Source: Umbelopsis ramanniana AG
Taxonomy: Eukaryota > Mucoromycota > Umbelopsidomycetes > Umbelopsidales > Umbelopsidaceae
Direction of reading: 5' to 3'
DNA: 64,000 nucleotides
Assembly: GCF_025399195.1 (NCBI RefSeq)
Contig: NW_026252088.1
Location: forward strand, 124,001 to 188,000
Position numbers and translations under genes: made by a program
The notes under the pieces: model-generated
What the model was told of the DNA's origin: nothing
Database searches by the model: none
What the model saw: the letters and a program-made list of their open reading frames with translations, nothing else
In this document: in pieces, positions 33,114 through 43,230 of the stretch
Numbering within the stretch: position 1 is the first letter of the stretch
Layout: each line of letters opens with the position of its first letter

Positions 33114-35312
33114 TCAATATGATACGGGGTAGTAATAGACTGCTTGTGGACCGTTATTGTCATTAGGATACGACATATGCTCATTAGTATAGGCAACACT
33201 AGTCGATGGATGATAAGTGGCATCATGTTGTGATGGATGCTTCCAGTTGTTGCTGTAGTCTCCACCGCCCGCTGCATTCCAACCTGGGTTCGGTGGTGGC
33301 ATACCTTGCTGCGTCATACCCACCGGTTGATACCAATAGGGATTGTACATCATCATTTGCTGAGAATCGTATGGCATGTACATCATATTGTTCGGATCCA
33401 TCATGGTGGGCGTGGCAGATGTTGGGGTGGAAGCTGTAGCACCGGGTGAACCCATCATTGGCGCATAAAACATACCTTGCCTTCCTCCTTGCCCATCTCC
33501 CATAGCCGGATTCATGGGTGGGAAAGGCATGGTGTACACTGGAATGGGTCCTCCGTTGGGTGAGGTGATAGCGAAAGCAACAGGCTGAGACACAAAGGAA
33601 GGTGTGGAAACGGCTGGTTGCATTTGATGCGCCATGGGGACAGGAACATCATTTCTAGGGTGAGCTGGTCTTATATTATCTTCTTGACGTGCAAAGTTTT
33701 TCTTGTATTTATGATGTGTATATTCAGTGGTGGTGGCCGATGGCTCTTGGTGACTGTCATCCGCTGGCGTTTGGACTGCAACCTTGTCTTTCATATCCAC
33801 GTTTTGTGCAGGTGATCGATGGTTATGCTGCTTCCTCTGTCGTTTCGGTTTGTCGTCATTACCTTCGACTTTGGCAGGTGACGACGATTCGGCTGGTTGA
33901 CTGACCGTTTCGTGTGCTGCTGCATCCGATACAACGTCCGGGGAAACTTCCAAAGTAGCTGAATTGCTTTCGTTTTTCAAAGCTTCATCCCTAGACATTG
34001 GGTTGGATTTAGAAAAGGGTCGAGTCTTGTGAGATTTCTTAGGTCGATCAGACGGAAGCTGGGTTTTGGTTGCGGATGATTCGGGTATAGGGGACTGGTT
34101 AGGCAGCGATTCCTTACTATCAGAATTGGCCATTTTCATTGAGAGTCGTTTCGCCTGTCGTTTCTTTCGTGCCTTATCTCGCTTCGCTTCCCGCCTTGCT
34201 TGATCAGCAGCATCTTTTGTGTCACCCGTTGGTTGATCTCCCGCTGCCACTTGTTCTCCAGCAGCTAGAGATGTTTGTGACACCGAGTCAGCAAGTTGTT
34301 CAACGTCAGCATCCACTTTGCCATCTTTTTCATCAACATGGCTGGGTCCATCGGATACAGGCGTGTCGACTGCGCTGGCTGACGACCATCCAGATGGTTG
34401 TGGTGAGGATGGATAGTTTGGTGCTCGTGGGTGATTGCCGCCTCGGTGAAAACCTCGCCAAGACCCCCTGCCTCGTCTGAAAGATGGGTCTCCTCGGTAT
34501 CTTCCCCTGGGTGCACCACGGTGGAAAGAGGGTTTATCTTGTGGGTGGTTTGGCCGAGCGTCTTGTGGGTCTGCAGTACCAACAGCCTGTCCCTCCACAC
34601 TTTCAGTAGAAGTCACTTTGACACTATCTGCATCCTCCTTGTCAACCGAAACACTCTCTTGAACATTCGAGGTCTGGCTACTAGTAGGGTCGTGAAATTG
34701 TCTGCGAGCCTGTCTGCCTCCTCGTGTGCTACCGCGACCCCGTCCATGCCCCGTTGAGAATTGTGGAGACTCTCGGAAATTACCTCGCCCACGAGAATTG
34801 GTCATGTATTTACGGAATGGAGGAGACTGCGATGGTTTGAACTGGTCAACAGCTGGTTTTGCGGAATCAAGAGTGGCGTAGTCAATGACTTGTTCGGAAT
34901 CACCCACTTCGCTAACATCGTATGCATTAATGACAGGCTTCGGTGAAGATTTTTGGTCATTCTCACTACTTGTCTTGGTTGCTGTGGATCGCGCCTTGGA
35001 TGTCACATTCTGCTTACGGCTTGTAGGTTTAGGAGATGCATCTTGGTCCGTTTTAGCACTGTGATTAGTCAAAGACTTGCTGCGTCTTGTAGGAGTGGAC
35101 TTGCTTTTGGTGGGAGTTCTAGCGCCTTCAGTGGAAGCAGGATCGCTATGGTTGCCACTAGCATCGCTGTCTTTTGGAGATGGACGATCGGCCTGGCTGT
35201 TTCGTGACCTGGAAGTTGTCTCAGCCGATTTCTCTGTACGACTTTCTTCTTCCCCATCACTAACAGTCTGTGCTTGTCCTTGTTGACGTCTACGGCTTTG
35301 CATCTTGCTCAT
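33114..35312 (-). CDS. RGG-rich intrinsically disordered protein, putative RNA-binding
   Basis: I do not recognise an orthologue. It is a single uninterrupted frame of 732 residues, unusual among its intron-rich neighbours. The first 160 residues are Ser/Thr/Lys/Glu-rich. Then comes a block of Arg-Gly motifs (SRGRGNFRES, GHGRGRGSTRGGRQARR) and a second cluster (GAPRGRYRGDPSFRRGRGSW), both typical of RNA-binding RGG regions. A Lys/Arg-rich stretch (RREAKRDKARKKRQAKRLS) could be a nuclear localisation signal. The last 180 residues are Pro/Met/Gln/Tyr-rich and prion-like (MMMYNPYWYQPVGMTQQGMP), ending PVSY. No folded domain is seen. Composition suggests a component of RNA granules, by inference. 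The start may be the first Met (35312) or the Met four codons in. Confidence 0.72.
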   Translation of the reverse strand: MSKMQSRRRQQGQAQTVSDGEEESRTEKSAETTSRSRNSQADRPSPKDSDASGNHSDPASTEGARTPTKSKSTPTRRSKSLTNHSAKTDQDASPKPTSRKQNVTSKARSTATKTSSENDQKSSPKPVINAYDVSEVGDSEQVIDYATLDSAKPAVDQFKPSQSPPFRKYMTNSRGRGNFRESPQFSTGHGRGRGSTRGGRQARRQFHDPTSSQTSNVQESVSVDKEDADSVKVTSTESVEGQAVGTADPQDARPNHPQDKPSFHRGAPRGRYRGDPSFRRGRGSWRGFHRGGNHPRAPNYPSSPQPSGWSSASAVDTPVSDGPSHVDEKDGKVDADVEQLADSVSQTSLAAGEQVAAGDQPTGDTKDAADQARREAKRDKARKKRQAKRLSMKMANSDSKESLPNQSPIPESSATKTQLPSDRPKKSHKTRPFSKSNPMSRDEALKNESNSATLEVSPDVVSDAAAHETVSQPAESSSPAKVEGNDDKPKRQRKQHNHRSPAQNVDMKDKVAVQTPADDSHQEPSATTTEYTHHKYKKNFARQEDNIRPAHPRNDVPVPMAHQMQPAVSTPSFVSQPVAFAITSPNGGPIPVYTMPFPPMNPAMGDGQGGRQGMFYAPMMGSPGATASTPTSATPTMMDPNNMMYMPYDSQQMMMYNPYWYQPVGMTQQGMPPPNPGWNAAGGGDYSNNWKHPSQHDATYHPSTSVAYTNEHMSYPNDNNGPQAVYYYPVSY

Positions 35313-35427
35313 TTTGAGGGTGGAATGAAAGAAGTAATGTCAAAGAAAGCAGCACAAAAAACAAAGGATATTTCAAAACCAAAGGGGGATTTTTTCAAAG
35401 GCGCGACCATACCCAACTTTCGCAAAT

Positions 35428-35444
35428 CACGTGCTTTGTGACGT
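35428..35444. promoter_or_regulatory. CACGTG palindrome followed by GTGACGTG
   Basis: Two ACGTG cores about 10 bp apart, 115 bp upstream of the RGG-rich gene start. The first is a perfect E-box/Cbf1-type palindrome; the second resembles a CRE-like half site. Binding is inferred from sequence only. Confidence 0.45.
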
Positions 35445-35875
35445 GCTTATTCAATTTCCGACGGGCTCTGTCAACCGCTTGCAACGCAACATGAAAGAAA
35501 AATAATGCTGTCTTATTGCACGCCAGTAAAAATATTCGTATTCATATCAACTTTTGCCATTGTAGTGTTCGTTTTTGCTTGTGATTCAGTTGTCTCGCGC
35601 GCGACAAAGGATTTTACTAGGATTACCTGATGATGACCACCATCTTCTTTATGAGAAAAACAGGAAAAAGGCTGGAACCATCTTTTTGCAGAACAGACAG
35701 AATTAAGTTAGAAGTGAATGAATTGCATTGACGTTCGTTGTGGGTGGTGGTTTCGATCGATCGGAATATGAAAAAATGATTGGGCTGAATCGACCATCGA
35801 TACGTCAACATGACCTCAAAAGAGGAACAACTGGTAAAAGAAAGGTGTGGGTTTTCCCAGCTGATGATGGCACCG

Positions 35876-35883
35876 TATATAAA
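35876..35883 (+). promoter_or_regulatory. TATA box of the Mug190-like gene
   Basis: A perfect TATATAAA lies 77 bp upstream of the start codon at 35960, a usual distance for fungal genes with short leaders. Confidence 0.65.
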
Positions 35884-35959
35884 CTGAACCCTACGTAAAT
35901 ATTGTTCTTTATCCGAATTTTCCAATAAACATCCCTTTTGCTGCTGCTTTCTCTGCAAA

Positions 35960-38900
35960 ATGGCTGCTCCTGGACAAAATCAACCCATCGTATACAACGA
36001 GAGTGACGGCCAGACTGATCCTCGAGCTGCCATCAACACCGGATCCAACGTGGGGTCTATAAATAAGGCCAACCGTGAACACGAAGAAAATGTGACTTCC
36101 AAGGTCAAGGAAGGCGATCTGAAGGGTGTCACATCCAAATTGTCGATGCTGCCCAAGTATCACCTTGATGCCGACCGTATTGAACAACAGATGAACCCTC
36201 AATATCGGAAGCAAAATGAGGAGGTTGATAATCCTAATTTGAAGAAAGGCGCTGCAAATGTCATGGATGCCTCTGGTAATGTTACAAGCAACACCGAGGG
36301 TCCACCAAAAGACAAGGATAACGATCACTCGCTCGAAGACATCAGTAACCAAAATTTACCAAGTCAAGAGCAGAATACTGCGTTCAGATCTGCCACCAGA
36401 GGCGATTTACCTTCATCGCAAATCAGTAGTGATTTGAATGATCACCCGGCAGACAATGATGAAAATAAATTCAAGAAAGTCCTAGATAATGCTGTAGATG
36501 GCACTGGGCCTGCCAGCGCCGATGAAAATAAATACAAAAGCGTCCTTGATGATGCTGCTGAAAGTAACGCTGCACCATTAGCAGCTGCTGGAGACATCAT
36601 CACCAATATCGGAAACAAGCTACCGACGTTGACAAGACATGGAAAAATCGCGGAATTGGACGATGGTACGAACCTGTTATTTATTTAATTATGCAGTTCA
36701 TTATTTTTTATATGGATTTTTTCTTTAACGTTTTCACTCTTTGTTTTAAAAAAGATAATCTTGCCGTCAATAACGAGGAAGAGATGCTAAATCTGAGTGC
36801 AGAACAAGCAGAGCAAGATTCTACACGAGCCATCCCTCCTTCGTCCAAAATGGATAATAGTACAGTAGCGTCAGCGGCAGGCGTTGCTGACAATAAGAAA
36901 GACCAGAAACTAGACTCTTCGGTCAGCGCGGCTGCCCAGGCGCAAATGACTGCAAAGGGAAATGTGGATGTCGATAGCAACAATGAACCCACAGATTGGA
37001 AATCTCCCAGTCTCAAATACCGACAGCCTTTGAAGCCAGCTACACCAGCCACTATCATCTTCTACCTTCAACGTAAAGCTCTCAAGTACATTGTGATGTC
37101 TTGCGCTGTATGCTATATCTTTGGCAAGCTCGGCTTTGGATGGATTGCCGGGTTGCTAGCTATTTGTGGAGGTAAATAATGAATACCGAAATTACCCCTA
37201 ACCCTAATCTGACAATAACATCATTTCGACGTCAATAAGGTGCGTTCGCTTGGTGGCGTCTCGGTACGGAAGCAAAGCAAGGTATTGAGTGGCAGATGGA
37301 AAAAGACGACGCAATGAAAACAGTAAGTACACATGTAAATCCTTAACATGCTGTACTATATATGCTAACCTTTTTCTGCATTAAAGTTGTACACCTCCGA
37401 AGGTGAGACAGTGGAATGGCTCAACTATTGCGTGGAAAAAATCTGGCGCAGCATAGATCCCCAAATGTTTGTTCAAGTTGAAGATATTTTGGAAGACACT
37501 CTTGGCAGTCTTGCACCTGGATTCATTGTAAGTCATCATGTAAAATAAGAACAGAATGACAACTTCGGATGTCAGACGTGCTGAGCGATTTTATCATCCC
37601 TTGCTAGAAAGGTGTAAAAGTCACTGATTTTGATATTGGTGTGCAAGCCCCCCGTGTTCAGATGTATGTATCCAATATCTGCTATTTATGCTAAACTCTT
37701 TATACTAACCTCCCCTTAACGATGATCAATGAAGGATCCGTATCTTCCCACCGCTTCCTGGCCAACCTGACGAGAGCATCTTCGGTGAAGCTGCGTTCAG
37801 TTTCCATGCTCATCCAGTTGCATCGATTTCCACCACCCGACGCAGTCTCTCCGCCCCCCCTGGCATTGGAATCCGATTCAAGACTGGAATTAAGGCTGCT
37901 ATTGACATCAAGGCTGAATTGACAGCCTTATCCGGCAAAATTCGTTTTAAGATCCTGACTTCCCCGGAAATGCCATTTGTCTCCAAAGTTACCATTGCTT
38001 TTACCAGTGTTCCAGTCATTGAAACCGGTGTTATGCCAGTTTCAAAGCATATGAATATTATGCACTTGCCTCTGATTAAGACATTGGTCAATGAAGGTGT
38101 CAAGCTTGGTTTTGCTGGTCTAGTTGACCCCAAGAGTATGACGCTTGATATTCAAGCCCTCATGGGGGCAGCCGCTCATGACACTTCGGCCATTGGAGTG
38201 GTCAAGGTTGACTTCATTGAAGCGGTCAGATCAGCCAAGTCCCTTCAAGATATGGAAGATTCTTATGCCAGTCTGTCTCTCAGTAACAGTCCTGGACGTA
38301 GCATGACTTCGACTCGTGTTCTTACAAATGACAAGGATCCTCGATGGAACGAATCTTTGTTCCTGTTAATCCATGAAGGTGAGACATTGTTTATGGAAAA
38401 TACTACCCCATCTATTTTCAGTTAACTTATGTACCCATACACTAGATGATATTGTCAGTGACAACCAAGTCGAACTCAAGGTATGGGATGCCGATAAAAT
38501 CAAGTTCGACGACGTATGGGGTCATGTTGGCATGGCTGTCAAAGATATCGTGCTGGCCAAAACCGATAAACTTGGCAACGTCAGTGACTGGTGTGCGGAC
38601 GAACGCCAAGTCTTCGATGGATGGGCTCCTATTGATGGCGCTAAGGATCTCGAGAGCAGCCAGATCAAGTTGCATTATCGTTTGAGCTGGCATCCAAAGT
38701 ATATTGCTGCCAAGCCCAAGATCATGGAGCGCAACAAGGGCGAAATCAAGGATAACCAGCCAACATCGTCGGATACTGGTCCAGCTCAAAAGGAAGAAGA
38801 AAAAGTCAAGGTTGATGAAGCTCACTCTTCTGGCATTTTGTCTATCACCATCCATCAAGCTATAGAGTTAGAAATTGCTGATCAGCAGCTAATTGACAAC

Positions 38901-40196
38901 AAGGAAAAGCATCCATACAACGCTGGTACCGTCGTCAGTCCCTATGCGCTTGTCTACATCAATGACGAAAAGGTTTTCCGCACACGCCATAAAATGCGTA
39001 ATCCCAGTCCTGTAAGTACTGAGAATATAAAAGGGGGTGGCGAAATCTCAAGTAGTATTTAACATTTATTTACTTTTTAAAAGCACTGGAACGCTGTGAC
39101 TGAGCACTTTATCCGCGATTATCATTCGACTTTCGTACGTATTTCAGTCAAGCATAGCGTTGACTTGGAACGTGATCCCGTTTTGGGAACTCGAGTTGTC
39201 AACCTTGAAGATGCTTTTGAAAACCAGAGCGATGATATCAAGGAATGCCAACGCTGGTTGCCTATCAAAGATGGTATTGGATTTGGTAAAGTCCTCGTCA
39301 CTTTGCGCTACAAGCCCGTGAAGCTTTCACTCCCCAAGCCCATGACTGGCTCCAGAGTGGGAACTCTGGTCATCGACCGTGTTGTTTTCAATAATCTTCA
39401 ACCTCCGTTCTCCAACTCAATCAAGTCACTCAAGGCTGTGCTGGCTGCCAACGTTGAGCCTGGCATGTCCAAAAATCTGAAGGCAAGAGACTCCGACCAG
39501 CAAAATCAACCTGAAGTCAGCGAAAACCAAGTGTCTTGGTCTGGCAAACGCCTCTACTTCCCTATCACCATGCGTTATCGCACTGCCATCTATGTTCATC
39601 TCTCCGCTGGAGGTGTCAGCAGCAAGCGCATTACTGGCCGTCTTTGGCTACGCGACTTGGTGGACGATGAGCAAAAAGAAGTGACTATCGGTTTGCATCC
39701 TGGTTTGGACCATAAGAGCAAGGATGCTAATCGCAATACGGATGATTGGGAAGCCCCTGGCGAATTTGGCACTTGCCAAATCAATTGTCTCTTTATCCCC
39801 GGCTATTCCAGTGTCCACACCAACTTGCAATCATTCCGCAAGGATATGGTTGGAGCCAATCCATTCAAGGAACTTCAAAACGAGCGTGACTCCCAAGAAT
39901 GGGCCAAAGCCAATCAAGAAATTGGTGATAACAAAGCCAACCGAAAGCGCAGCAACTCAGTCAATACTGAGGCTTCTTCTGAATATGAAGAAGAATCTGA
40001 AGAAGAGAATGATGACGATGAAGACGATGATCTCATGAGAGAATTGTTGAACAGTGGAAGAGCGGATAAGATTAAGAAATATCGTGTTCTTCGCAAACTT
40101 GCCTGGAGTCGAGACCTTGTTAAAGACAAGGTTGATCAGATACGGGGTGGATTCAACAGTGAAAACCGAGCCAATCGCTCGGTTAGCAAGGAGTAG
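35960..40196 (+). CDS. Mug190-like tricalbin: SMP and C2 domain lipid-transfer protein
   Basis: Belongs to the tricalbin / extended-synaptotagmin group and most resembles S. pombe Mug190, an ER-plasma-membrane contact-site protein. The first 330 residues are disordered and charged. A hydrophobic hairpin follows (VMSCAVCYIFGKLGFGWIAG), then the SMP domain (SEGETVEWLNYCVEKIW, RIFPPLPGQPDESIFG, GKIRFKILTSPEMPF). The C2-like parts are NDKDPRWNESLFLLIHE with VELKVWDADKIKFDD, and ILSITIHQAIELEI with SPYALVYINDEKVFRT. The Asp set expected for calcium binding is incomplete by eye. The C-terminus has an acidic run followed by a basic segment ending VSKE. Eight exons, about 1,240 residues. The disordered part holds a two-copy repeat (DENKFKKVLDNA, DENKYKSVLDDA). 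SMP domains form hydrophobic tubes that carry glycerophospholipids. Confidence 0.87.
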
Positions 40197-40248
40197 ATTC
40201 ACTCTGTACCCTTTTTTAAATGATTTCATTTTATTGAATATGTGTGTA

Positions 40249-40254
40249 AATAAA
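40249..40254 (+). terminator. Putative AATAAA polyadenylation signal of the Mug190-like gene
   Basis: Perfect AATAAA 53 bp after the stop codon, in an AT-rich tail. Confidence 0.55.
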
Positions 40255-40444
40255 GTAACCAACAACGCAATATCAAAAAATCTCGAGAGAACAGCGAAAA
40301 GATGCAAAGATCTTGTCATTGCGCAATTCCCGATACTTTTGCGATTGGCTGATCCAGTCTCCGCTAAACGGCGAACTTTTTTTTAATTTTTAAAATATCG
40401 CTGTAGTTGTTTCAAACTCTCGCTCTCTATTTCCTTCATACATT

Positions 40445-42052
40445 ATGTTTGCTTTGCGTACCCGTTTGACGCCTTTGTACGCCAGAGGCTTTGCCACTGC
40501 TGCTGCTGCTGAGACCCAGAAGCCCGCCGCCGACAAGGCTTACAAGGTGGTTGTCATTGGAGGTGGACCTGGTGGTTTGTCTGGTAAGTGGGCTCATTCA
40601 TACATAGGCAGTTGGGAGCCGACGATAGCTAACGGCCACTGTGAACAGTCTCTTCCACTGTGTCTAAATTGCTTGGTCAAAGCCAAGTGGCTGTCATTGA
40701 GCCTTCAAAGGTCCACTATGTAAGTTTTGTGATCAAAAAGTGACTAATCCACAGCCGAGCCGGGGTTTATTGACAAAAATTCGGATGTGCTAGTATCAAC
40801 CACTCTGGACTTATGTTGGTGGAGGTCTCAAGTCATTCTCGGAATCTGAACGCCCCATGGGTGAGTTGATCTCGCCCCAGGCAGATTGGATTCAGGATAA
40901 GGTCACCAAGGTCAATGCCGAAGAAAACACAGTTACGCTCGCTGACGGCAAGCGAATTGGTTATGATTATTTGGTGGTTGCTGCTGGTATCCAGGTCAAC
41001 TGGGATAACATCAAGGGTTTGAAGAACGCGCTTGGTAAGAACGGTGTCACCTCCAACTACTCTGCTGACAGTGTTCAAAAGACCTGGCAGTTCATCCAAG
41101 ACTTCAAGGGAGGCAATGCTATCTTTACCTTCCCTGCTACTCCCCCCAAGGTAAGGAAAATGGGCCTTCCATATTGTTTAAATTCAGGTGGGAAATCATT
41201 TTATTTATTTTTGACGACTAGTGCCCTGGAGCCCCTACCAAGATCACCTTCTTGGCTGAGGAAGCCTTCCGCAACCTCGGTGTTCGTGATAAGACGAATG
41301 TCATCTATAACCATGCTGGAGCCAAGATCTTTGGTGTTGACCACTATGGCAAGGTTTTGCAGCGTTTGGCTGATGAGCGCGGTATTCAAACCAACTATTT
41401 CCATGAATTGATTGAAATTAAGGCCGACGATAAGGAAGCTATTTTCCGCAACAACCAAACCAAGGACGTCAAGACCTTCAACTACGACATGATCCACGTC
41501 GCTCCTCCTTGCGGACCCCCAGCTTTCATCAAGGAATCCAACATTGGTGATGCCGCCGGTTGGGTTGATGTTAACAAGGAAACCACTCGTCACAACAAGT
41601 ACTCTAACATCTTTGCCTTGGGTGACTGCTCTTCCCTGCCCACCTCTAAGACTGCTGCTGCTATTACTGCTGAGTCTGGTGTCCTTAAGCACAACTTGAT
41701 TGCTGACCTTGAAGGCAAGACGGTTGAACCCGCAAAGTACGATGGTTACACTAGTTGCCCATTGATTGTTGGCCGAAAGCAACTTATCTTGGCTGAATTC
41801 TCTGGTTATACCGGTACTCCTATGGAGACTTTCCCGGTTGATCAGCGACAAATCTCTTCCACTGCTCAGTTCTTGAACAAGGAGGTAAGTTAATGGGCTA
41901 GATGCCGTTCGCTTCGGCTGTAGACTAATACAATATGGCTTTTTGTTTAGGTCATTCCTGAAATTTACTGGAGAGAGCTTTTGGCTGGCAGATGGACCGG
42001 TCCCAGCAAGTACCGTGAGGCCATGGCACCTTTCCGTGGCAAGTACGACTAA
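40445..42052 (+). CDS. Mitochondrial sulfide:quinone oxidoreductase
   Basis: Oxidises hydrogen sulfide and passes electrons to ubiquinone at the inner mitochondrial membrane (SQOR in animals, Hmt2 in S. pombe). The first 25 residues are a typical presequence (MFALRTRLTPLYARGFATAA). The FAD site is VVVIGGGPGGLS. Both active-site cysteines are present in conserved context: PKCPGAPTK, the Cys reached across an intron, and YTSCPLIVG. The second flavin motif is IFALGDCSSLP. Five exons (40445-40583, 40649-40718, 40797-41151, 41221-41884, 41951-42052) give about 440 residues, normal for this type. The C-terminal EIYWRELLAGRWTG segment is the family membrane-associating end. Confidence 0.95.
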
Positions 42053-42471
42053 GTCATACCCCACCTTTGTTTGCGACAAGGTGTGCTTCCCTATATAAAG
42101 AAAAAAAGTCATCCCACCACTCTTAAAAAAATAAAAATTGCAGTTTCTCTTCAGCGCCGTAGATCACCTTTGTCATCTGCAGGCCATCCACGGAGTATAA
42201 AATAATGGAGGCGAGTCCATGGATAGACCTGCTAAGAGCCCAACTGTAGCTTTTACGGACTTGAATTCTAGTTCCCCTCATTGGAACAATAAATTTAGGC
42301 TCGGGCCTCAGTCGTACAGTGAGATCCAGAACGTTTTAGCCAATTCACCAGTTAAAGACAGAGCCACCAACCCCACTAACTGGGTGATGCGATAGACAAA
42401 ACAATTATAAAAAAGGCCCTTGAAACCTACATTATATCCGGACTTTCTTTTTCTTCTTCACACACACAATC
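42053..42471. other. Intergenic region upstream of the small orphan gene
   Basis: 419 bp. The left end is the SQR 3' UTR. A TATAAAAA lies at 42407-42414, about 60 bp before the orphan start codon. I looked for tRNA or 5S promoter boxes and found none. Confidence 0.5.
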
Positions 42472-42810
42472 ATGGTATTTGCTCCATACTCAAGGATCGA
42501 AGCTGACTCGGATTCGCTGCTGGACAGCGTTCCGCAAGTCGTTGATACAAGTAACACGGTCACGCAACGAGATCGCTCACAGTCCTCGCCACCGCGACCC
42601 TCGTTTCGACCCACGAATCGAAACCGTGCCATCAGTGATCCTTTCTTTGCACAAAATACCACTTGGCATCCACTGAACGACATGGACGACGAAGATGATG
42701 ATGATAGACGTGACCTGCTGTGCAGTACAAGACCTGCCTTGCCTCGTAAGAAGAGCAGCTTTGGGGTATTCAAACAAGGCGTCCTCAAGGCCGTCGGTAT
42801 CAAGTCCTGA
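42472..42810 (+). CDS. Uncharacterised small protein, 112 residues
   Basis: Single-exon frame with its own TATA-like element about 60 bp upstream and a perfect AATAAA 34 bp downstream, which supports a real transcript. The protein is polar and probably disordered: Ser/Pro/Arg-rich first half, an acidic run (MDDEDDDDRRD) and a basic C-terminus (PRKKSSFGVFKQGVLKAVG) that could form an amphipathic helix. RKKSS is a possible phosphorylation site. No signal peptide or membrane helix. I do not recognise the family. Confidence 0.55.
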   Translation: MVFAPYSRIEADSDSLLDSVPQVVDTSNTVTQRDRSQSSPPRPSFRPTNRNRAISDPFFAQNTTWHPLNDMDDEDDDDRRDLLCSTRPALPRKKSSFGVFKQGVLKAVGIKS

Positions 42811-43230
42811 TCCACGTTGTATGTAATCTCTTCCTATTAATGCAATAAACAGTTTCGGGCGGGTGGAAATGATGTAACACAGACAAACGGGCGCGCGCGC
42901 ATGGCAAAACTCAGTTCCTTTTCGGACACTAACGGACGATGTTTGAGTCTAAGCGATGGAATAGAACACATTTTTTTTTTTTTTTCACTTGGAATAAATA
43001 TTGGCTATAGCCTAACTACATGCTTCTCATTGATTAAAACGCATTGGAAAAAGTCAATGCTGTGCTCAGATTACAAAAAAAAACAAGTAAAAAAAAAAAA
43101 AAAGAAGGGTGGAAAGGTTTAGGGTATTTTTGGACCTAGCGATGAGGTTTTGTGGTGTAAAGGGAAAGAAGCTAGATAGGGAGATGTAAAAATAAATGAC
43201 ATACAGGGAGGGAGGGCGCTACAAGCATCT
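42811..43230. other. Convergent 3' region with simple repeats
   Basis: 420 bp holding an alternating CG run at 42890-42900, a T run at 42971-42986 and an A run near 43090-43105. No credible gene. Confidence 0.5.
42844..42849 (+). terminator. Putative AATAAA polyadenylation signal of the small orphan gene
   Basis: Perfect AATAAA 34 bp after the TGA stop codon. Confidence 0.55.

Larger units (their letters stand above)
35313..35959. promoter_or_regulatory. Bidirectional promoter of the RGG-rich and Mug190-like genes
   Basis: 647 bp between divergent starts. It contains CACGTG at 35428-35433 followed 4 bp later by TGACGTG, and a TATA box near the right edge. No open frame of interest. Confidence 0.6.

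Noticed and set aside
41201-42112. 303-codon minus-strand frame opposite SQR
   Set aside because: Antisense shadow created by biased codon use in SQR; no promoter, domain or splice support.
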